Virus record (IMG/VR): IMGVR_UViG_3300029267_003703
Span: 1 to 64,000 of that record
Length of the DNA stretch: 64,000 bases
Direction: 5' to 3' (one strand)
Origin: a virus
Of the stretch, positions 8,710-17,308 are shown one piece after another. The notes beneath the pieces were generated by a model, which did no database searches, was not told the DNA's origin, and saw only the letters and a program-made list of their open reading frames with translations. Every line of letters begins with the position of its first letter. Positions within the stretch are counted from its first letter, which is position 1. A program made the position numbers and the translations under genes.

Positions 8710-8737
8710 TCGGTCATAAGGGCTGTGGAGGTTCCAC

Positions 8738-9607
8738 ATGCCCCGAAGAAAGAAGAAAGAGAAAGCAGCAATGGAAGACGGCGACCCCAGGGAAGAGGAG
8801 AAGGCGGCACAGATGTTCGCCCAGGGCCTCATGGGCGCTTCTTCTACACCCCCACCACCCCAAGTCGACCCAGTGCAGCAGGTAGCTGCCGACCAGAAGA
8901 AGCTCAACAGGAGGCAGCAGGACCTGGAGCTTTGGCACAAGTGGGATCAGGGCGGGCGAAAGCCCGAAGACCTTGCGCCGCTGCTTCAGCACTTCGAGGG
9001 GATGAAGCAACAACAGCTTCGCACCAAGAAGTTCGGGCCGCAGGTGCAGCCAGATGCGCTCGCGGCCGAAGTGGACAAGCGGATGATTCAGCGTCTCGAG
9101 ACGTTCAACCCGCGGTACGGCACCGCGCTGTCCACGCATGTGTTTCCCGGCATCCGCTCTTCTAGCCGTTGGGGTAACATTCACGCCAACACCCGCGCGC
9201 TCCCGGAAGCTGACATGCAACAGATCAGCCCTCTGCAGGCCGCGCGCGACGAGCTGCATGAGCAGCTCGGCCGGCCACCCACCCACGAGGAGATCGCGGC
9301 CCACGCGAAGATGCCCCTCAAGCGCGTGAACAAGATCCTCACCTCCGCCGATCAACGAGACGTCCTTCAGAGCTCGTTCGAGGCGGACCCCACGCCGCGG
9401 GCCCAGCCCCGGGACGTGGAGATCCGAGACCCCTTCTACCGAACCCTTGAGGGCCCCGAGAGGGAGGTCTTCGCTCACTGGTACGGCCTCGACGGCCGCC
9501 CCCAGATTCGCAGCGGAAAGCAGCTCGCCAAGAAGCTCGGCAAGAGCGAAAGCGAGATCTCACACATGCGGACTCGTATCTTCAACAAGTACAAGTCCTA
9601 CCTCTGA
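8738..9607 (+). CDS. Divergent sigma-70-like protein in the structural module
   Basis: A 289-residue protein with a lysine-rich N-terminus. Residues 60-135 resemble sigma region 2 in order and spacing, with E-T-F-N-P-R-Y-G-T-A-L-S-T-H-V at 127-141 aligning with the F-D-P-x-x-G-x-x-F-S-T-Y motif of region 2. A region 3-like segment follows: L-H-E-Q-L-G-R-P-P-T-H-E-E-I-A-A-H-A. The last 60 residues look like region 4: a helix-turn-helix with G-K-Q-L-A-K-K-L-G-K-S-E-S-E-I-S, then R-x-R-I-F. Similar sigma-like proteins occur in structural loci of other phages. It could redirect host RNA polymerase after injection, or be a virion protein that has lost that activity. Which one is unknown. Confidence 0.8.
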   Translation: MPRRKKKEKAAMEDGDPREEEKAAQMFAQGLMGASSTPPPPQVDPVQQVAADQKKLNRRQQDLELWHKWDQGGRKPEDLAPLLQHFEGMKQQQLRTKKFGPQVQPDALAAEVDKRMIQRLETFNPRYGTALSTHVFPGIRSSSRWGNIHANTRALPEADMQQISPLQAARDELHEQLGRPPTHEEIAAHAKMPLKRVNKILTSADQRDVLQSSFEADPTPRAQPRDVEIRDPFYRTLEGPEREVFAHWYGLDGRPQIRSGKQLAKKLGKSESEISHMRTRIFNKYKSYL

Positions 9608-9634
9608 TCCCCAGCACAAGTAGACCTTCAACAG

Positions 9635-9651
9635 CGGCCACATCGTGGCCG
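9635..9651 (+). other. Stem-loop just upstream of the DUF932-like gene
   Basis: A perfect inverted repeat, CGGCCAC-atc-GTGGCCG, with a 7 bp stem and 3-base loop, directly abuts the ribosome binding site GAAGGAG of the gene starting at 9664. It could be an mRNA-stabilising hairpin or a translation control element. There is no T-run, so it is not an intrinsic terminator. Confidence 0.5.
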
Positions 9652-9663
9652 AAGGAGACAGCT

Positions 9664-10824
9664 ATGGCCATTCGAATGGTTCACCACGACGGGCGGAACT
9701 ATCAGGACGCGGTTTCGGAAGCCGCCAAGCACGCCCGAGGGAAGATGGAACTGATGCTCGAGCGTGGTGCGCAGCGCACGAAGGAGGCGATGGAGCGCGT
9801 CGAAGCGTCAGTCCCCACAGACTTCATGGACAAGGGCAAGGACCTCGAGTTGGAGCTCAAGCGGCACGAGGTCGAAGGCAAGACGATCTTCAACCTGCTC
9901 ATGCAGGGCAAGTACGTGCCGGGCGGCACCACCATCCACCGTCACGCCCTCGGTCAGATCCGGGAGCGTTCGGGCGCCCCTGACATGAAGTACATCGACC
10001 GGATGCTCGCCGGCAACGAGGACCAGCAGGACCGCGTCGTCGACTTGCTCAATGAGCATCTTCACAAGGACGTCGGGGACGACCGCAACTTGGTGCGGAC
10101 GGTGAACTCTCAGGCGCTCGGGTTCTTGTCCGACCAGTACAAGCGGTTCGACAGCCCCTCCCTCTTCAACCTGTTCCTCGACGTGGCGCAGAAGAACGGC
10201 GCCGTGCTCGTCGGGGGCGACAGCACGTCTATTCGGCACACCATGCGCGCCTTCATTCCTCACGTCTTTGAGCCCGTGAAGGACGAGGTCCTTTGCATCG
10301 GCGTGGAGATGCTCAATGGCGACTTCGGCGGTAGCCGGTTCGTCGTGCGCATGATCATCAACCGTCTGTGGTGCACGAACTTGGCGACGATGATGCACGG
10401 GATCAAGAAGACGCACATCGGCGCCAGGCTGCCCGAGGACGTCGTGTTCAGCGACAAGACCATGAAGCTCGACACGGAGCTGCTGGTCAGTGCCAGCAAC
10501 GACGTCATCAAGTCGATGCTTCAGCCCGAGCGGGTCGACGCGGTTCTGCAGGCCATCAAGACGGCCTCCGAGGCGGAGCTCGAGTGGCGGGACGCGGAGA
10601 AGCTCCTCGCCAAGCATCTGCGCAAGCCCGAGCTCGAGATGGCGCAGCAGATGTTCGAGACCAAGCAAGACGACCCGACCGGGCCGGTACCCCCCGCCAA
10701 GAGCTTCTACAAGGCCGCCCAGATTCTGTCGTGGCAGGCCAACCAGGTGGAGGGCGAGCGGCGGCTCGACCTGATGCAGGCTTCCGGTCAGCTCATGGAC
10801 AGGTTCCTGCCCAAGGCCGCCTGA
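9664..10824 (+). CDS. DUF932-like phage protein
   Basis: A 386-residue protein resembling the DUF932 family of phage and plasmid proteins. The features are N-S-Q-A-L-G-F-L-S-D-Q-Y-K-R-F-D near residues 142-157, a G-x-x-F-G-G-S-R-F-V-V-R segment near 218-230, and R-L-W-C-T-N-L-A near 235-242. The C-terminus is helical and Gln-rich. The biochemical role of DUF932 proteins is not established. The gene has a clear SD (AAGGAG) preceded by a stem-loop, and its end overlaps the -35 box of the promoter for the next gene. It may be co-transcribed with the sigma-like gene. Confidence 0.75.
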   Translation: MAIRMVHHDGRNYQDAVSEAAKHARGKMELMLERGAQRTKEAMERVEASVPTDFMDKGKDLELELKRHEVEGKTIFNLLMQGKYVPGGTTIHRHALGQIRERSGAPDMKYIDRMLAGNEDQQDRVVDLLNEHLHKDVGDDRNLVRTVNSQALGFLSDQYKRFDSPSLFNLFLDVAQKNGAVLVGGDSTSIRHTMRAFIPHVFEPVKDEVLCIGVEMLNGDFGGSRFVVRMIINRLWCTNLATMMHGIKKTHIGARLPEDVVFSDKTMKLDTELLVSASNDVIKSMLQPERVDAVLQAIKTASEAELEWRDAEKLLAKHLRKPELEMAQQMFETKQDDPTGPVPPAKSFYKAAQILSWQANQVEGERRLDLMQASGQLMDRFLPKAA

Positions 10825-10827
10825 TTC

Positions 10828-10856
10828 TTGAGCGCGGCCGCCGGCGCTGGTAGTCT
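10828..10856 (+). promoter_or_regulatory. Candidate sigma-70-type promoter, near-leaderless
   Basis: TTGAGC (10828-10833), a 17-base spacer and TAGTCT (10851-10856) preceded by TGG, as in an extended -10. The ATG of the next gene is only 10 bases after the -10 box, so the transcript would have a leader of a few bases at most. Confidence 0.45.
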
Positions 10857-10866
10857 TCACCTCGGA

Positions 10867-11067
10867 ATGGCTACCAGCGCACGGCTCGAACGACTGACGC
10901 AACTTCAAGCCTCTGTTCAGAAGTGGGCGGACAACAGACGCGAGAAGATTCAAAAGATCATTGATTCCCACAAGAAGATGTTGAAGTCTCGGGGTAGTAC
11001 GGCCAGCCGCGCCTCTGAAGCGGCTGAGTCAATCGTGGTCGATGAGATCACGGACTTCCTATCGTGA
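10867..11067 (+). CDS. Small basic helical protein
   Basis: A 66-residue protein. ATG 10867 is preferred over the upstream in-frame TTG because it follows a good promoter at leaderless distance, whereas the TTG lies inside the -35 box. The product is basic, helical and Gln/Lys-rich, with an acidic C-terminus. There is no recognisable domain. The following small coiled-coil gene begins within a few bases. Confidence 0.6.
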   Translation: MATSARLERLTQLQASVQKWADNRREKIQKIIDSHKKMLKSRGSTASRASEAAESIVVDEITDFLS

Positions 11068-11075
11068 GGCCCCCG

Positions 11076-11372
11076 ATGACAGAAGAAGTTCCCAAGAAGG
11101 TGATTGAGGACGCGGACAAGTACCAGCTTTTGCTGCTGGCCAGCCAGTACCAGAACCTCCAGCTCCAGCTTCAGGTCTTGCAGCGCGACGCCCTCACGGC
11201 GCAGCAGCAGATCGCCAAGAAGCAGCAGGAGCTGGTGGACTTCCGAAGGCATGTCGGGGAGAAGTACGAGGTCGACTTGACCAAGATGACGCTCGACCCC
11301 GAGACCAGCGAGTTCGTTCCCATCCCGGCGAACATCCCCTTCCAAGTGCAGAAACCAGAAGGTGCAGGATGA
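11076..11372 (+). CDS. Small coiled-coil protein
   Basis: A 98-residue protein. ATG 11076 has GAGG six bases upstream; the in-frame GTG 11064, which overlaps the previous stop, is the alternative. Residues 15-60 form a Gln/Leu-rich coiled coil, followed by V-D-L-T-K-M-T-L-D-P-E-T-S-E-F. The same layout (coiled coil, then a Y-E-L-D-P-E-T segment) is seen in the gene at 40767, suggesting two distantly related small structural or chaperone proteins. It overlaps the next gene by ATGA. Confidence 0.7.
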   Translation: MTEEVPKKVIEDADKYQLLLLASQYQNLQLQLQVLQRDALTAQQQIAKKQQELVDFRRHVGEKYEVDLTKMTLDPETSEFVPIPANIPFQVQKPEGAG

Positions 11373-12316
11373 GAGTTTACCCCGGCGTCGCCTCCTTTTC
11401 TCTTTACCTACCGACTTCCGATTGGGAGGGGAGGTACAACGCCTACGGCGTGGAGGTCAGCCGGGGCAACAGCGGTGTGTACGAGCCCATGACGGTGGGC
11501 GTGACGTACTCGCAGGCCAGCTTCCAGATCCCGGAGCTCGTGCAGTACGACGTGGCGGGCAGGAATCTGGAGCTGCTCGTCAACGGAAGCCAAGAGGTCA
11601 CCGTCTCGTTCACGAGTCCTGACCCTGCGGACGTGCTCGCCGCGTTGGTGGGCGCGGCACCCTCCATCATGACGGCCGAGAACGTGGACGGCAGCATCGT
11701 CGTCAGCACAGTCAGCACGGGCATCGGGTCGTCCCTACAGATCGTCGGCGGGGACGCGGCGCCGGCGCTGTACCACGACACTACGGTGCCGACGAAGGTC
11801 TTCTACGGCACGGACGCCCATCGCCCCCTTACCGCGGGGGTGCAGACCTACCAGTTCGTGGACCCGTTCCGCTCCGACACCAACGTCTACCGCTTCTACT
11901 ACTTCAACACGCTCACCTCGGCCCGCGGCCCGCTCAGCCCTGACTACTCGGGCAGAGCGTCGTACAAGCGGCCGCGCGAGGAGATGATCGTCGGATCGCT
12001 CGAGCTGCTCGATTCACAGGGCAGGCCCAGGACGAACAAGGAAGTTCTCGTTTACGTGGACCGGGACCCGTCGAATCGAATCATCACGCCCGACAAGGTG
12101 CAGGCGTGGACCGATGATACCGGAACGGTGTCGTTCCTGTTGCTGCGCGGGCTCGAGTGCACCTTGTCGATCGTGGGCACCGGCCTGATGCGCAAGATCC
12201 GGGTCCCCGCGGAGGGAGAGACGTTCAACCTGCTCGCGCCTGAGGTCGGCGTCGAGCCGGACAACTTCCAGGTGCAGGTACCGAACATCCAGGTGGGCGC
12301 TCGAAGGACTTTGTGA
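11369..12316 (+). CDS. Beta-rich structural protein (putative virion)
   Basis: A 315-residue protein, Val/Thr/Ser-rich with short strands and no TM helix or catalytic motif. A likely jelly-roll or Ig-like region spans residues 1-170 and a second beta domain 205-300 (G-S-L-E-L-L-D-S-Q-G-R-P-x-T-N-K-E-V-L-V). The latter resembles carboxypeptidase-regulatory or Ig-like modules used as decoration. Its position among virion-type genes supports a structural role; a named homologue is not recognised. Confidence 0.65.
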   Translation: MRVYPGVASFSLYLPTSDWEGRYNAYGVEVSRGNSGVYEPMTVGVTYSQASFQIPELVQYDVAGRNLELLVNGSQEVTVSFTSPDPADVLAALVGAAPSIMTAENVDGSIVVSTVSTGIGSSLQIVGGDAAPALYHDTTVPTKVFYGTDAHRPLTAGVQTYQFVDPFRSDTNVYRFYYFNTLTSARGPLSPDYSGRASYKRPREEMIVGSLELLDSQGRPRTNKEVLVYVDRDPSNRIITPDKVQAWTDDTGTVSFLLLRGLECTLSIVGTGLMRKIRVPAEGETFNLLAPEVGVEPDNFQVQVPNIQVGARRTL

Positions 12317-12573
12317 TGGCTGAGGTGGTCATCTTCCATCAGGACCTGCATTCCAGGGCCGCGTCTGGCTGGAAGCACAAGACCACCAAGTTCGCCCCTG
12401 GCACGTCCGTCAAGTACTACCTAGCGCGCTTCCCCGGGCTGTCCGGATCGAGAACGAACAGGCAACTGAGGGTAGGCAAGTTGCAGGAGGGAAAGAGGGT
12501 CTGGGTGAAGGTTCGGACGAGCTACGTTTTGAAAGAGGGGGAGAACATCGCCCTCACACCGAAGGAGTGGTGA
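12316..12573 (+). CDS. Small basic beta protein
   Basis: An 85-residue basic protein whose ATG overlaps the previous TGA by one base (GTG 12313 is a weaker option). It is rich in Lys, Arg and aromatic residues with predicted strands and no cysteines. It is flanked by two beta-rich structural genes and may be an accessory of them. No function can be assigned. Confidence 0.6.
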   Translation: MAEVVIFHQDLHSRAASGWKHKTTKFAPGTSVKYYLARFPGLSGSRTNRQLRVGKLQEGKRVWVKVRTSYVLKEGENIALTPKEW

Positions 12574-12576
12574 CCC

Positions 12577-13464
12577 ATGCCGTTCGTCAACGTCAAGCTG
12601 CACACGGTCGAAAAGCAAGGCACCCACGAGCACATCCCGAACGTGTCCGTCCGCCTGTTCAACCAGTGGGGCAGCGCTCTTCTGACCATGTACGACAGCG
12701 GGCCCACCGGCGTCGTCGAGACCATCGTGCCTACGGAGCTCGGCCCGTTCACGGCGCGCATGTTCAAGATCGGGTACGCTTGGGGCCCGCCAGTGGCGCT
12801 CGACATCACTGAGGACAGCGAGTGGGATCTGTACGGCGAGAAGCTCAAGGACCCGGTCTCCGCAGACCCTCGCGTGTGCGTGGCCAGCGGCTACTTCCGG
12901 GACGCCACGAACCAGCCACATGTCGGCATCGACTTGCACTTCCTGCCCGTGTTCGACCCTCTGCTCGTCGACGGCAACGCAGTGCTCAAGGAGCGCACCC
13001 TCGTGCACTCGGACGAGGACGGCTACATCGAGATCCCATTGATCCGCGGTGCCCAGTACGAGGTGACCATCGAAGGCATCGACGAGTGCACGCGACGGAT
13101 CAACGTCCCCGACCAGTTTTCTTGCAATCTACCGGATCTGCTGTTCGCGTTCGTCAAGACAGTCTTGGTGGTGCCGAACCCGGCCGAGCTCGCCGTCGGC
13201 GCCGCGCTCGACTTGGACGTGACGGTCCTGGCATCCAGCGGTGTCCCGCTCGATGGGACGGCCACTTCTGACGTCCTTTGGACCTTGGAGCAGTCCGTTA
13301 CCAACCCCGTCGTCGGCATGAACGTCCTGCCGGACAAGATCACGCTCACGGGGCTCGTGCCCGGCGCCGCCCGTCTCATCCCACAACGGATCGACCAGTC
13401 CATCATCTCGATCCCCTATCAGCCGCTGAATCTCCAGTCGGTACCCATCACGGTGATTCCATGA
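12577..13464 (+). CDS. Beta-rich structural protein with Ig-like modules
   Basis: A 295-residue protein. Residues 1-90 contain the pattern I-P-N-V-S-V-R-L-F-N-x-W-G and residues 100-190 a repeated version (V-A-S-G-Y-F-R-D-A-T-N-Q-P-H-V-G-I-D), both like carboxypeptidase-regulatory Ig-like modules. Residues 200-295 look like a Big-type Ig domain (V-V-P-N-P-A-E-L-A-V-G). Such modules decorate capsids and tails of other phages. AAGGAG lies nine bases before the ATG. The stop overlaps the next start (ATGA). Confidence 0.65.
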   Translation: MPFVNVKLHTVEKQGTHEHIPNVSVRLFNQWGSALLTMYDSGPTGVVETIVPTELGPFTARMFKIGYAWGPPVALDITEDSEWDLYGEKLKDPVSADPRVCVASGYFRDATNQPHVGIDLHFLPVFDPLLVDGNAVLKERTLVHSDEDGYIEIPLIRGAQYEVTIEGIDECTRRINVPDQFSCNLPDLLFAFVKTVLVVPNPAELAVGAALDLDVTVLASSGVPLDGTATSDVLWTLEQSVTNPVVGMNVLPDKITLTGLVPGAARLIPQRIDQSIISIPYQPLNLQSVPITVIP

Positions 13465-13988
13465 ATCATGAGGACATGTTCGAGAACCCGGCCCTGCGGC
13501 GAATCCCCATGGCGCCGGCCATCGCTGCTCTGCGCATCGCAATGAGCCACCCACCCACGCACTACGTCGTCTCGCACGCGGTCATGAAGCTGCTCGAGAA
13601 GTGGCTGCTCACGGGCAAGAAGGAGCCGCTGCTCCTGCACATGAACACGTTGCAGGACGAGGTGGAGCGTGCGCGCAAGTCCTTCTTGGTCTGGGAGAAG
13701 GAGCCCGATCCTCCCCCGGTCAAGAAGAAGGGCGTCACGATCAAGCCCAAGAAGCCGAAGGGCCCCTTGTACACGTACATGGCGACCAGGGCCCTTTTGT
13801 GCGCAACGACGGTCGCCATCAACGGCAACCCCGAAGAGATGGTGGACATGCTCGAATGTCTCGACGACGTCCCAAGCTCGTACGGAGACTCCGATGGAGA
13901 AGACGCCGAGTCGCTCACATCCGTGCTCGAGAGCCTCGACATGATCTTTCATCGGAGTCACTGGGCGAAGATAGCAAAGGCTTCCTAA
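13461..13988 (+). CDS. Hypothetical protein, possible first half of a frameshift pair
   Basis: A 175-residue protein starting at ATG 13461 (ATGA overlap). It has a helical N-terminal half, a basic linker (P-P-V-K-K-K-G-V-T-I-K-P-K-K) near residue 88 and an acidic C-terminus. The next ORF lies in the -1 frame, overlaps this one, reads as coding sequence across the junction and has no standard start there. The two could be a frameshift-linked pair, such as the tail assembly chaperones of other phages, but no canonical slippery heptamer is visible. Confidence 0.65.
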   Translation: MNHEDMFENPALRRIPMAPAIAALRIAMSHPPTHYVVSHAVMKLLEKWLLTGKKEPLLLHMNTLQDEVERARKSFLVWEKEPDPPPVKKKGVTIKPKKPKGPLYTYMATRALLCATTVAINGNPEEMVDMLECLDDVPSSYGDSDGEDAESLTSVLESLDMIFHRSHWAKIAKAS

Positions 13989-14098
13989 GCCTCCCGTCCG
14001 GGCAGCCGCTCGCGACGTACAGGCAGGAGGTCTCCGACTCCTTCTCGGAGGAGTATCCGGAGCCCTTTGACCCTGAGCACTACCTGTATCACGCCCGC

Positions 14099-14506
14099 TT
14101 GTTGTGGGTGGGCGTGATACGTCGCGCCATTCGAGACTGGGTGCTCAACCGTCGGAGCAAGGTTTTGTCCAAACGGGCCGTTGCTCGCGACGCGTACATC
14201 TGGCTCTTCGTGGAGGGGCCAGGGCACCCTCATTGGCGCGAGCGCGGGGAGGAGGGGGTCATCATGAGCTTCTTGGGCCTGTGCAAGGCCATGGACCTGG
14301 ACCCCGTGGCTCTGCGAGAGGGCATCAAGCTGCTCGACAAGGACAGCATGAAGAGCCGCATGTCTGAGACCAGGCAGAACGTGTCGGAGAGCGACTCGTA
14401 CAGCAGCTCCGTGCCCTGCCTGTGCCACGGGCTGCTTATCGACGACGACGAGTTGCCGAGCGATACTTCCTCGGACTACTACGACTACGTCGTCGGCGAG
14501 GACTAG
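14099..14506 (+). CDS. Small helical protein (phage HTH-like family), start uncertain
   Basis: This open frame shows GC-biased coding periodicity from about 13961, but the first standard starts are TTG 14099, GTG 14108 and ATG 14264. ATG 14264 has a strong SD but would remove half of the recognisable domain. Residues from 14108 onward (G-V-I-R-R-A-I-R-D-W-V-L ... R-D-A-Y-I-W-L-F ... M-S-F-L-G-L-C-K-A-M-D-L-D-P) fit a small helical, HTH-like domain common in phage accessory proteins. The C-terminus is very acidic with Tyr and Asp repeats. An AGGAGG lies at 14025-14030 with no start behind it. Frameshift entry from the previous gene or a non-standard start is possible. Confidence 0.6.
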   Translation: MLWVGVIRRAIRDWVLNRRSKVLSKRAVARDAYIWLFVEGPGHPHWRERGEEGVIMSFLGLCKAMDLDPVALREGIKLLDKDSMKSRMSETRQNVSESDSYSSSVPCLCHGLLIDDDELPSDTSSDYYDYVVGED

Positions 14507-17065
14507 ATGCCCTACACCACACAAGAGATAGAGGATGCGGTCGCCAAGTTCCTGCGCCCCGAGGTACGGCACCCCGTGGATGCGGCGAGCGGGGTACGCA
14601 AGACGGACGTGTCCTTCACGGACCTGCAGGAGGCGGCGGCGAGCGTGTTCGTCATGGAGCCGGACTCCGTCTTCTACGTGACGTACTTGGCGTCGAAGAA
14701 GACGGTGAGTCCCGTGAACACGCTGCGAGACGACGTCCAGGAGATCTACGACCAGTTCGACAGTCTGCTTCGACAGCCTCCGCAACCCCTCGACGACCTG
14801 AGCACCCTGGCCAACGCGGCCTCTGCCCTGACGAAGATGGAGGCGGTGTCGAAGAACTCCGCCCCCAAGAATCTGTCGACCGTGTCCTCCTACGCGCTGT
14901 ACGAGACGAACGTCAACCAGTTCTTGGAGAGGATCAAACCCAGCATCGTCCACAACTCGGACGTGGTGCAGACCACCAAGGATCTGCGGTCCACATTGCC
15001 GGGGCGCGTCGCGGGGCTGTCGGCTCAGCTCCAAGACATCACGACGCGCGTCCAGTTCATGCACGCGGCCCTCGACGACTACCAGGCGCTCAAGCTGCCC
15101 AGCGTCTTGACCACGAACGTGCTGACGCGTGCCCGACGGCTCGTGAACAACCGCTACGTGGAACTCGAGAGCAAGACGCTCGAAGAGAGGCAGGAGGGGC
15201 TGCGGGACCTGGCACTGGAGCTCATCAGCTCCAAGGGCGTCGTCAGGCAGCTCGGGCAGTTCTCGTCGCCCACGGATCGGGTGACCATGGTCGGTTCGGC
15301 CAGCGGCTTTGCCGACGCCGACCACCCGTGCGAGCCGGCGAATGTGGAGACCCTTTCGGACCGCCTCAATGTCCAGGCCGCCGCCAATGTCCTGACCTTC
15401 GAGCTCAACGGCGGGGCCCCGTTCAACGTGACCTTGCCGGTGACTTCGGACGAGATCGTGTTGCGCGGAAGCGCGTTTGAGCCCTTCAACATCAGCGGGG
15501 GGACGCCTGCGCACATCGAGCAGCGGGCAGTGCAAGCGCCGTACACGTTCTCTGTCCTGTCCGAGCTCCACCTGACGGTGAGGACCGCTACTACACCCAC
15601 CGGGGACTTGCAGGTCGACATTCCTGCCGGCACCTACACGGACGGTCAGTTGGCGGCGGTCATCAACGGCGGCATCACTGCGTCGGCTTTCGCTGGGCAG
15701 TTTTTTGCCTTCGCGTTGGTGGGCGGGGGCTTCGCTATTGAGTCGTCCGCCCTTGGCCCTCTCAACTTCATCGCCGTGTCGAACGGTGCTGCAAACGCCG
15801 CTCTCGGTCTGACGGCGGGGCAGAACGGCTCGGGCACGCTGGACAACAGCTTCATGGAAGTGCGAACAGGGGTCAGCACGGCCTTCATCGCACTGACCAC
15901 GGGGGTCAGGTCTGCGCAAGACGTAGTCGATGAGATCAACGCGGTGCTCATCCCCTCCTCTGTGAGCGCCGAAGCGCGCGTGGTTGAAGTGTACCCGTCG
16001 GCGGGCAACAAGCAGTACATCGTCGAGGTCTTCAGCTCAGACACCGCGCCCGGCGCCGATCTCGAAGTCACGGGTGTCCGAGAGTCTCTCGGCATGCAGG
16101 GCGTCGCGGGGCGGGGGGACGGGCTGTTCACCATCGACTCTCTTGAGGGGGCGCTACGAGGTTCCGCAGCGCTCACCGCGGAAGTCGACATCGAGTCGGT
16201 GGAGACGTCTGGGGCCCGTAAGCTCGTGCTCACGTCGAAGGACACGACGGCCAGCTCGGCCATCTCCGTGTCCGGTTCAGCCGCCTCGGCTACGTTCTCC
16301 ACGACCATCAGCATCGGCACTTCTTCGTGGGTGCAGATGTCGGACCCTTCGAAGGAGGTGAAGTCCGGCGACCTGTTTCAGTACCGAGACCAGCTCGGCA
16401 ACTTGGTGCTCGAGGAGCCTATCGTGTCGGTGAGCGAAGACCTGCTTCAGCTCACGACTCCGCTGCCCGTTACCGCGACCGTTCCTTTCACCCCCGCGCC
16501 CGTCTGGGTGACCATCGCCCGCGCCGGCAACTCCGCCTTCACAGCCTTCCAGGCTGGGTTGGAGCTTTGGATGTCGCGAGACTTCACTCAAACACTGAGT
16601 GAGCTGACGCGCTACGCGAACGCCACGCTGGCCGACAAGAATCCATCAAGCGCGGAGATAAGTGCAGTGAAGGGGCAACTACAGGTGATCCTCGACGCCT
16701 TGGACGCTCTCGTTCCCGTGCTCGAGGGCTACAGCATCAGCAGCTCTGCTGGTATCACCGACCTCATCCGCGACTACTCCGAGAAGGGGGCCGACCGCGC
16801 GCTCGACACGCTGCTCGAGTGCCGGTTCGGCGACTTCTTCGGCATGAGCGCAGACGACTCTTCTTACGCCGGCAACTTGATGTCCGGCCTCCGGGACCTG
16901 GCCCGCATGGACTACCCCATCGACCGGCGCGATCGGCTCCGTGGGGGGGAGGAGCGGGTGTTCGCGAGAACAGAGGGAGAAGACCCGGAGTTCGAGTACG
17001 ACGAATCCCAGCTGGATCCAGGCTTCTACAGCCCGGACGAAGTTGGCCAGCCCGACACGTTCTAG
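14507..17065 (+). CDS. Large structural protein (852 aa)
   Basis: The protein begins directly after the previous TAG. Residues 1-260 are helical with heptad-like patterns and residues 780-852 are acidic. The central 270-680 are beta-rich with repeated strand-turn units (e.g. T-G-D-L-Q-V-D-I-P-A-G-T-Y near 365). A D-V-V-D-E-I-N-A-V-L segment near 490 resembles the D-x-V-D-A-I-N pattern also found in the baseplate J-like protein at 26380. It is likely a tail, neck or fibre-associated virion protein. No enzymatic motif is present. Confidence 0.65.
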   Translation: MPYTTQEIEDAVAKFLRPEVRHPVDAASGVRKTDVSFTDLQEAAASVFVMEPDSVFYVTYLASKKTVSPVNTLRDDVQEIYDQFDSLLRQPPQPLDDLSTLANAASALTKMEAVSKNSAPKNLSTVSSYALYETNVNQFLERIKPSIVHNSDVVQTTKDLRSTLPGRVAGLSAQLQDITTRVQFMHAALDDYQALKLPSVLTTNVLTRARRLVNNRYVELESKTLEERQEGLRDLALELISSKGVVRQLGQFSSPTDRVTMVGSASGFADADHPCEPANVETLSDRLNVQAAANVLTFELNGGAPFNVTLPVTSDEIVLRGSAFEPFNISGGTPAHIEQRAVQAPYTFSVLSELHLTVRTATTPTGDLQVDIPAGTYTDGQLAAVINGGITASAFAGQFFAFALVGGGFAIESSALGPLNFIAVSNGAANAALGLTAGQNGSGTLDNSFMEVRTGVSTAFIALTTGVRSAQDVVDEINAVLIPSSVSAEARVVEVYPSAGNKQYIVEVFSSDTAPGADLEVTGVRESLGMQGVAGRGDGLFTIDSLEGALRGSAALTAEVDIESVETSGARKLVLTSKDTTASSAISVSGSAASATFSTTISIGTSSWVQMSDPSKEVKSGDLFQYRDQLGNLVLEEPIVSVSEDLLQLTTPLPVTATVPFTPAPVWVTIARAGNSAFTAFQAGLELWMSRDFTQTLSELTRYANATLADKNPSSAEISAVKGQLQVILDALDALVPVLEGYSISSSAGITDLIRDYSEKGADRALDTLLECRFGDFFGMSADDSSYAGNLMSGLRDLARMDYPIDRRDRLRGGEERVFARTEGEDPEFEYDESQLDPGFYSPDEVGQPDTF

Positions 17066-17092
17066 TAACCAGTACAACAGAAGGAGGAAGAC

Positions 17093-17308
17093 ATGGGCTA
17101 CTCTGCTCAGATGAGCAAGCTCAATGCGGAGCACTACGTTTGGATCCGGGAGTTGATCACTCCCCACGCTACGGACGCAGGCATCGGCCCCGAGTTTGAC
17201 CTGTACCGCATCTCCAGCACCGGCCCTCCCACGAGCCTGGTCACTTTCACGGTCGGGGACGCCAGCGGGTGCATCGACGTGACTTTCCGATCACAGGACA
17301 TCGAGTAA
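17093..17308 (+). CDS. Small hypothetical protein
   Basis: A 71-residue protein preceded by a strong SD (AAGGAGG) that opens the accessory/nucleotide-metabolism run. It is mixed alpha/beta with no motif I can name. Its TAA overlaps the ATG of the next gene by one base (TAATG). Confidence 0.6.
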   Translation: MGYSAQMSKLNAEHYVWIRELITPHATDAGIGPEFDLYRISSTGPPTSLVTFTVGDASGCIDVTFRSQDIE

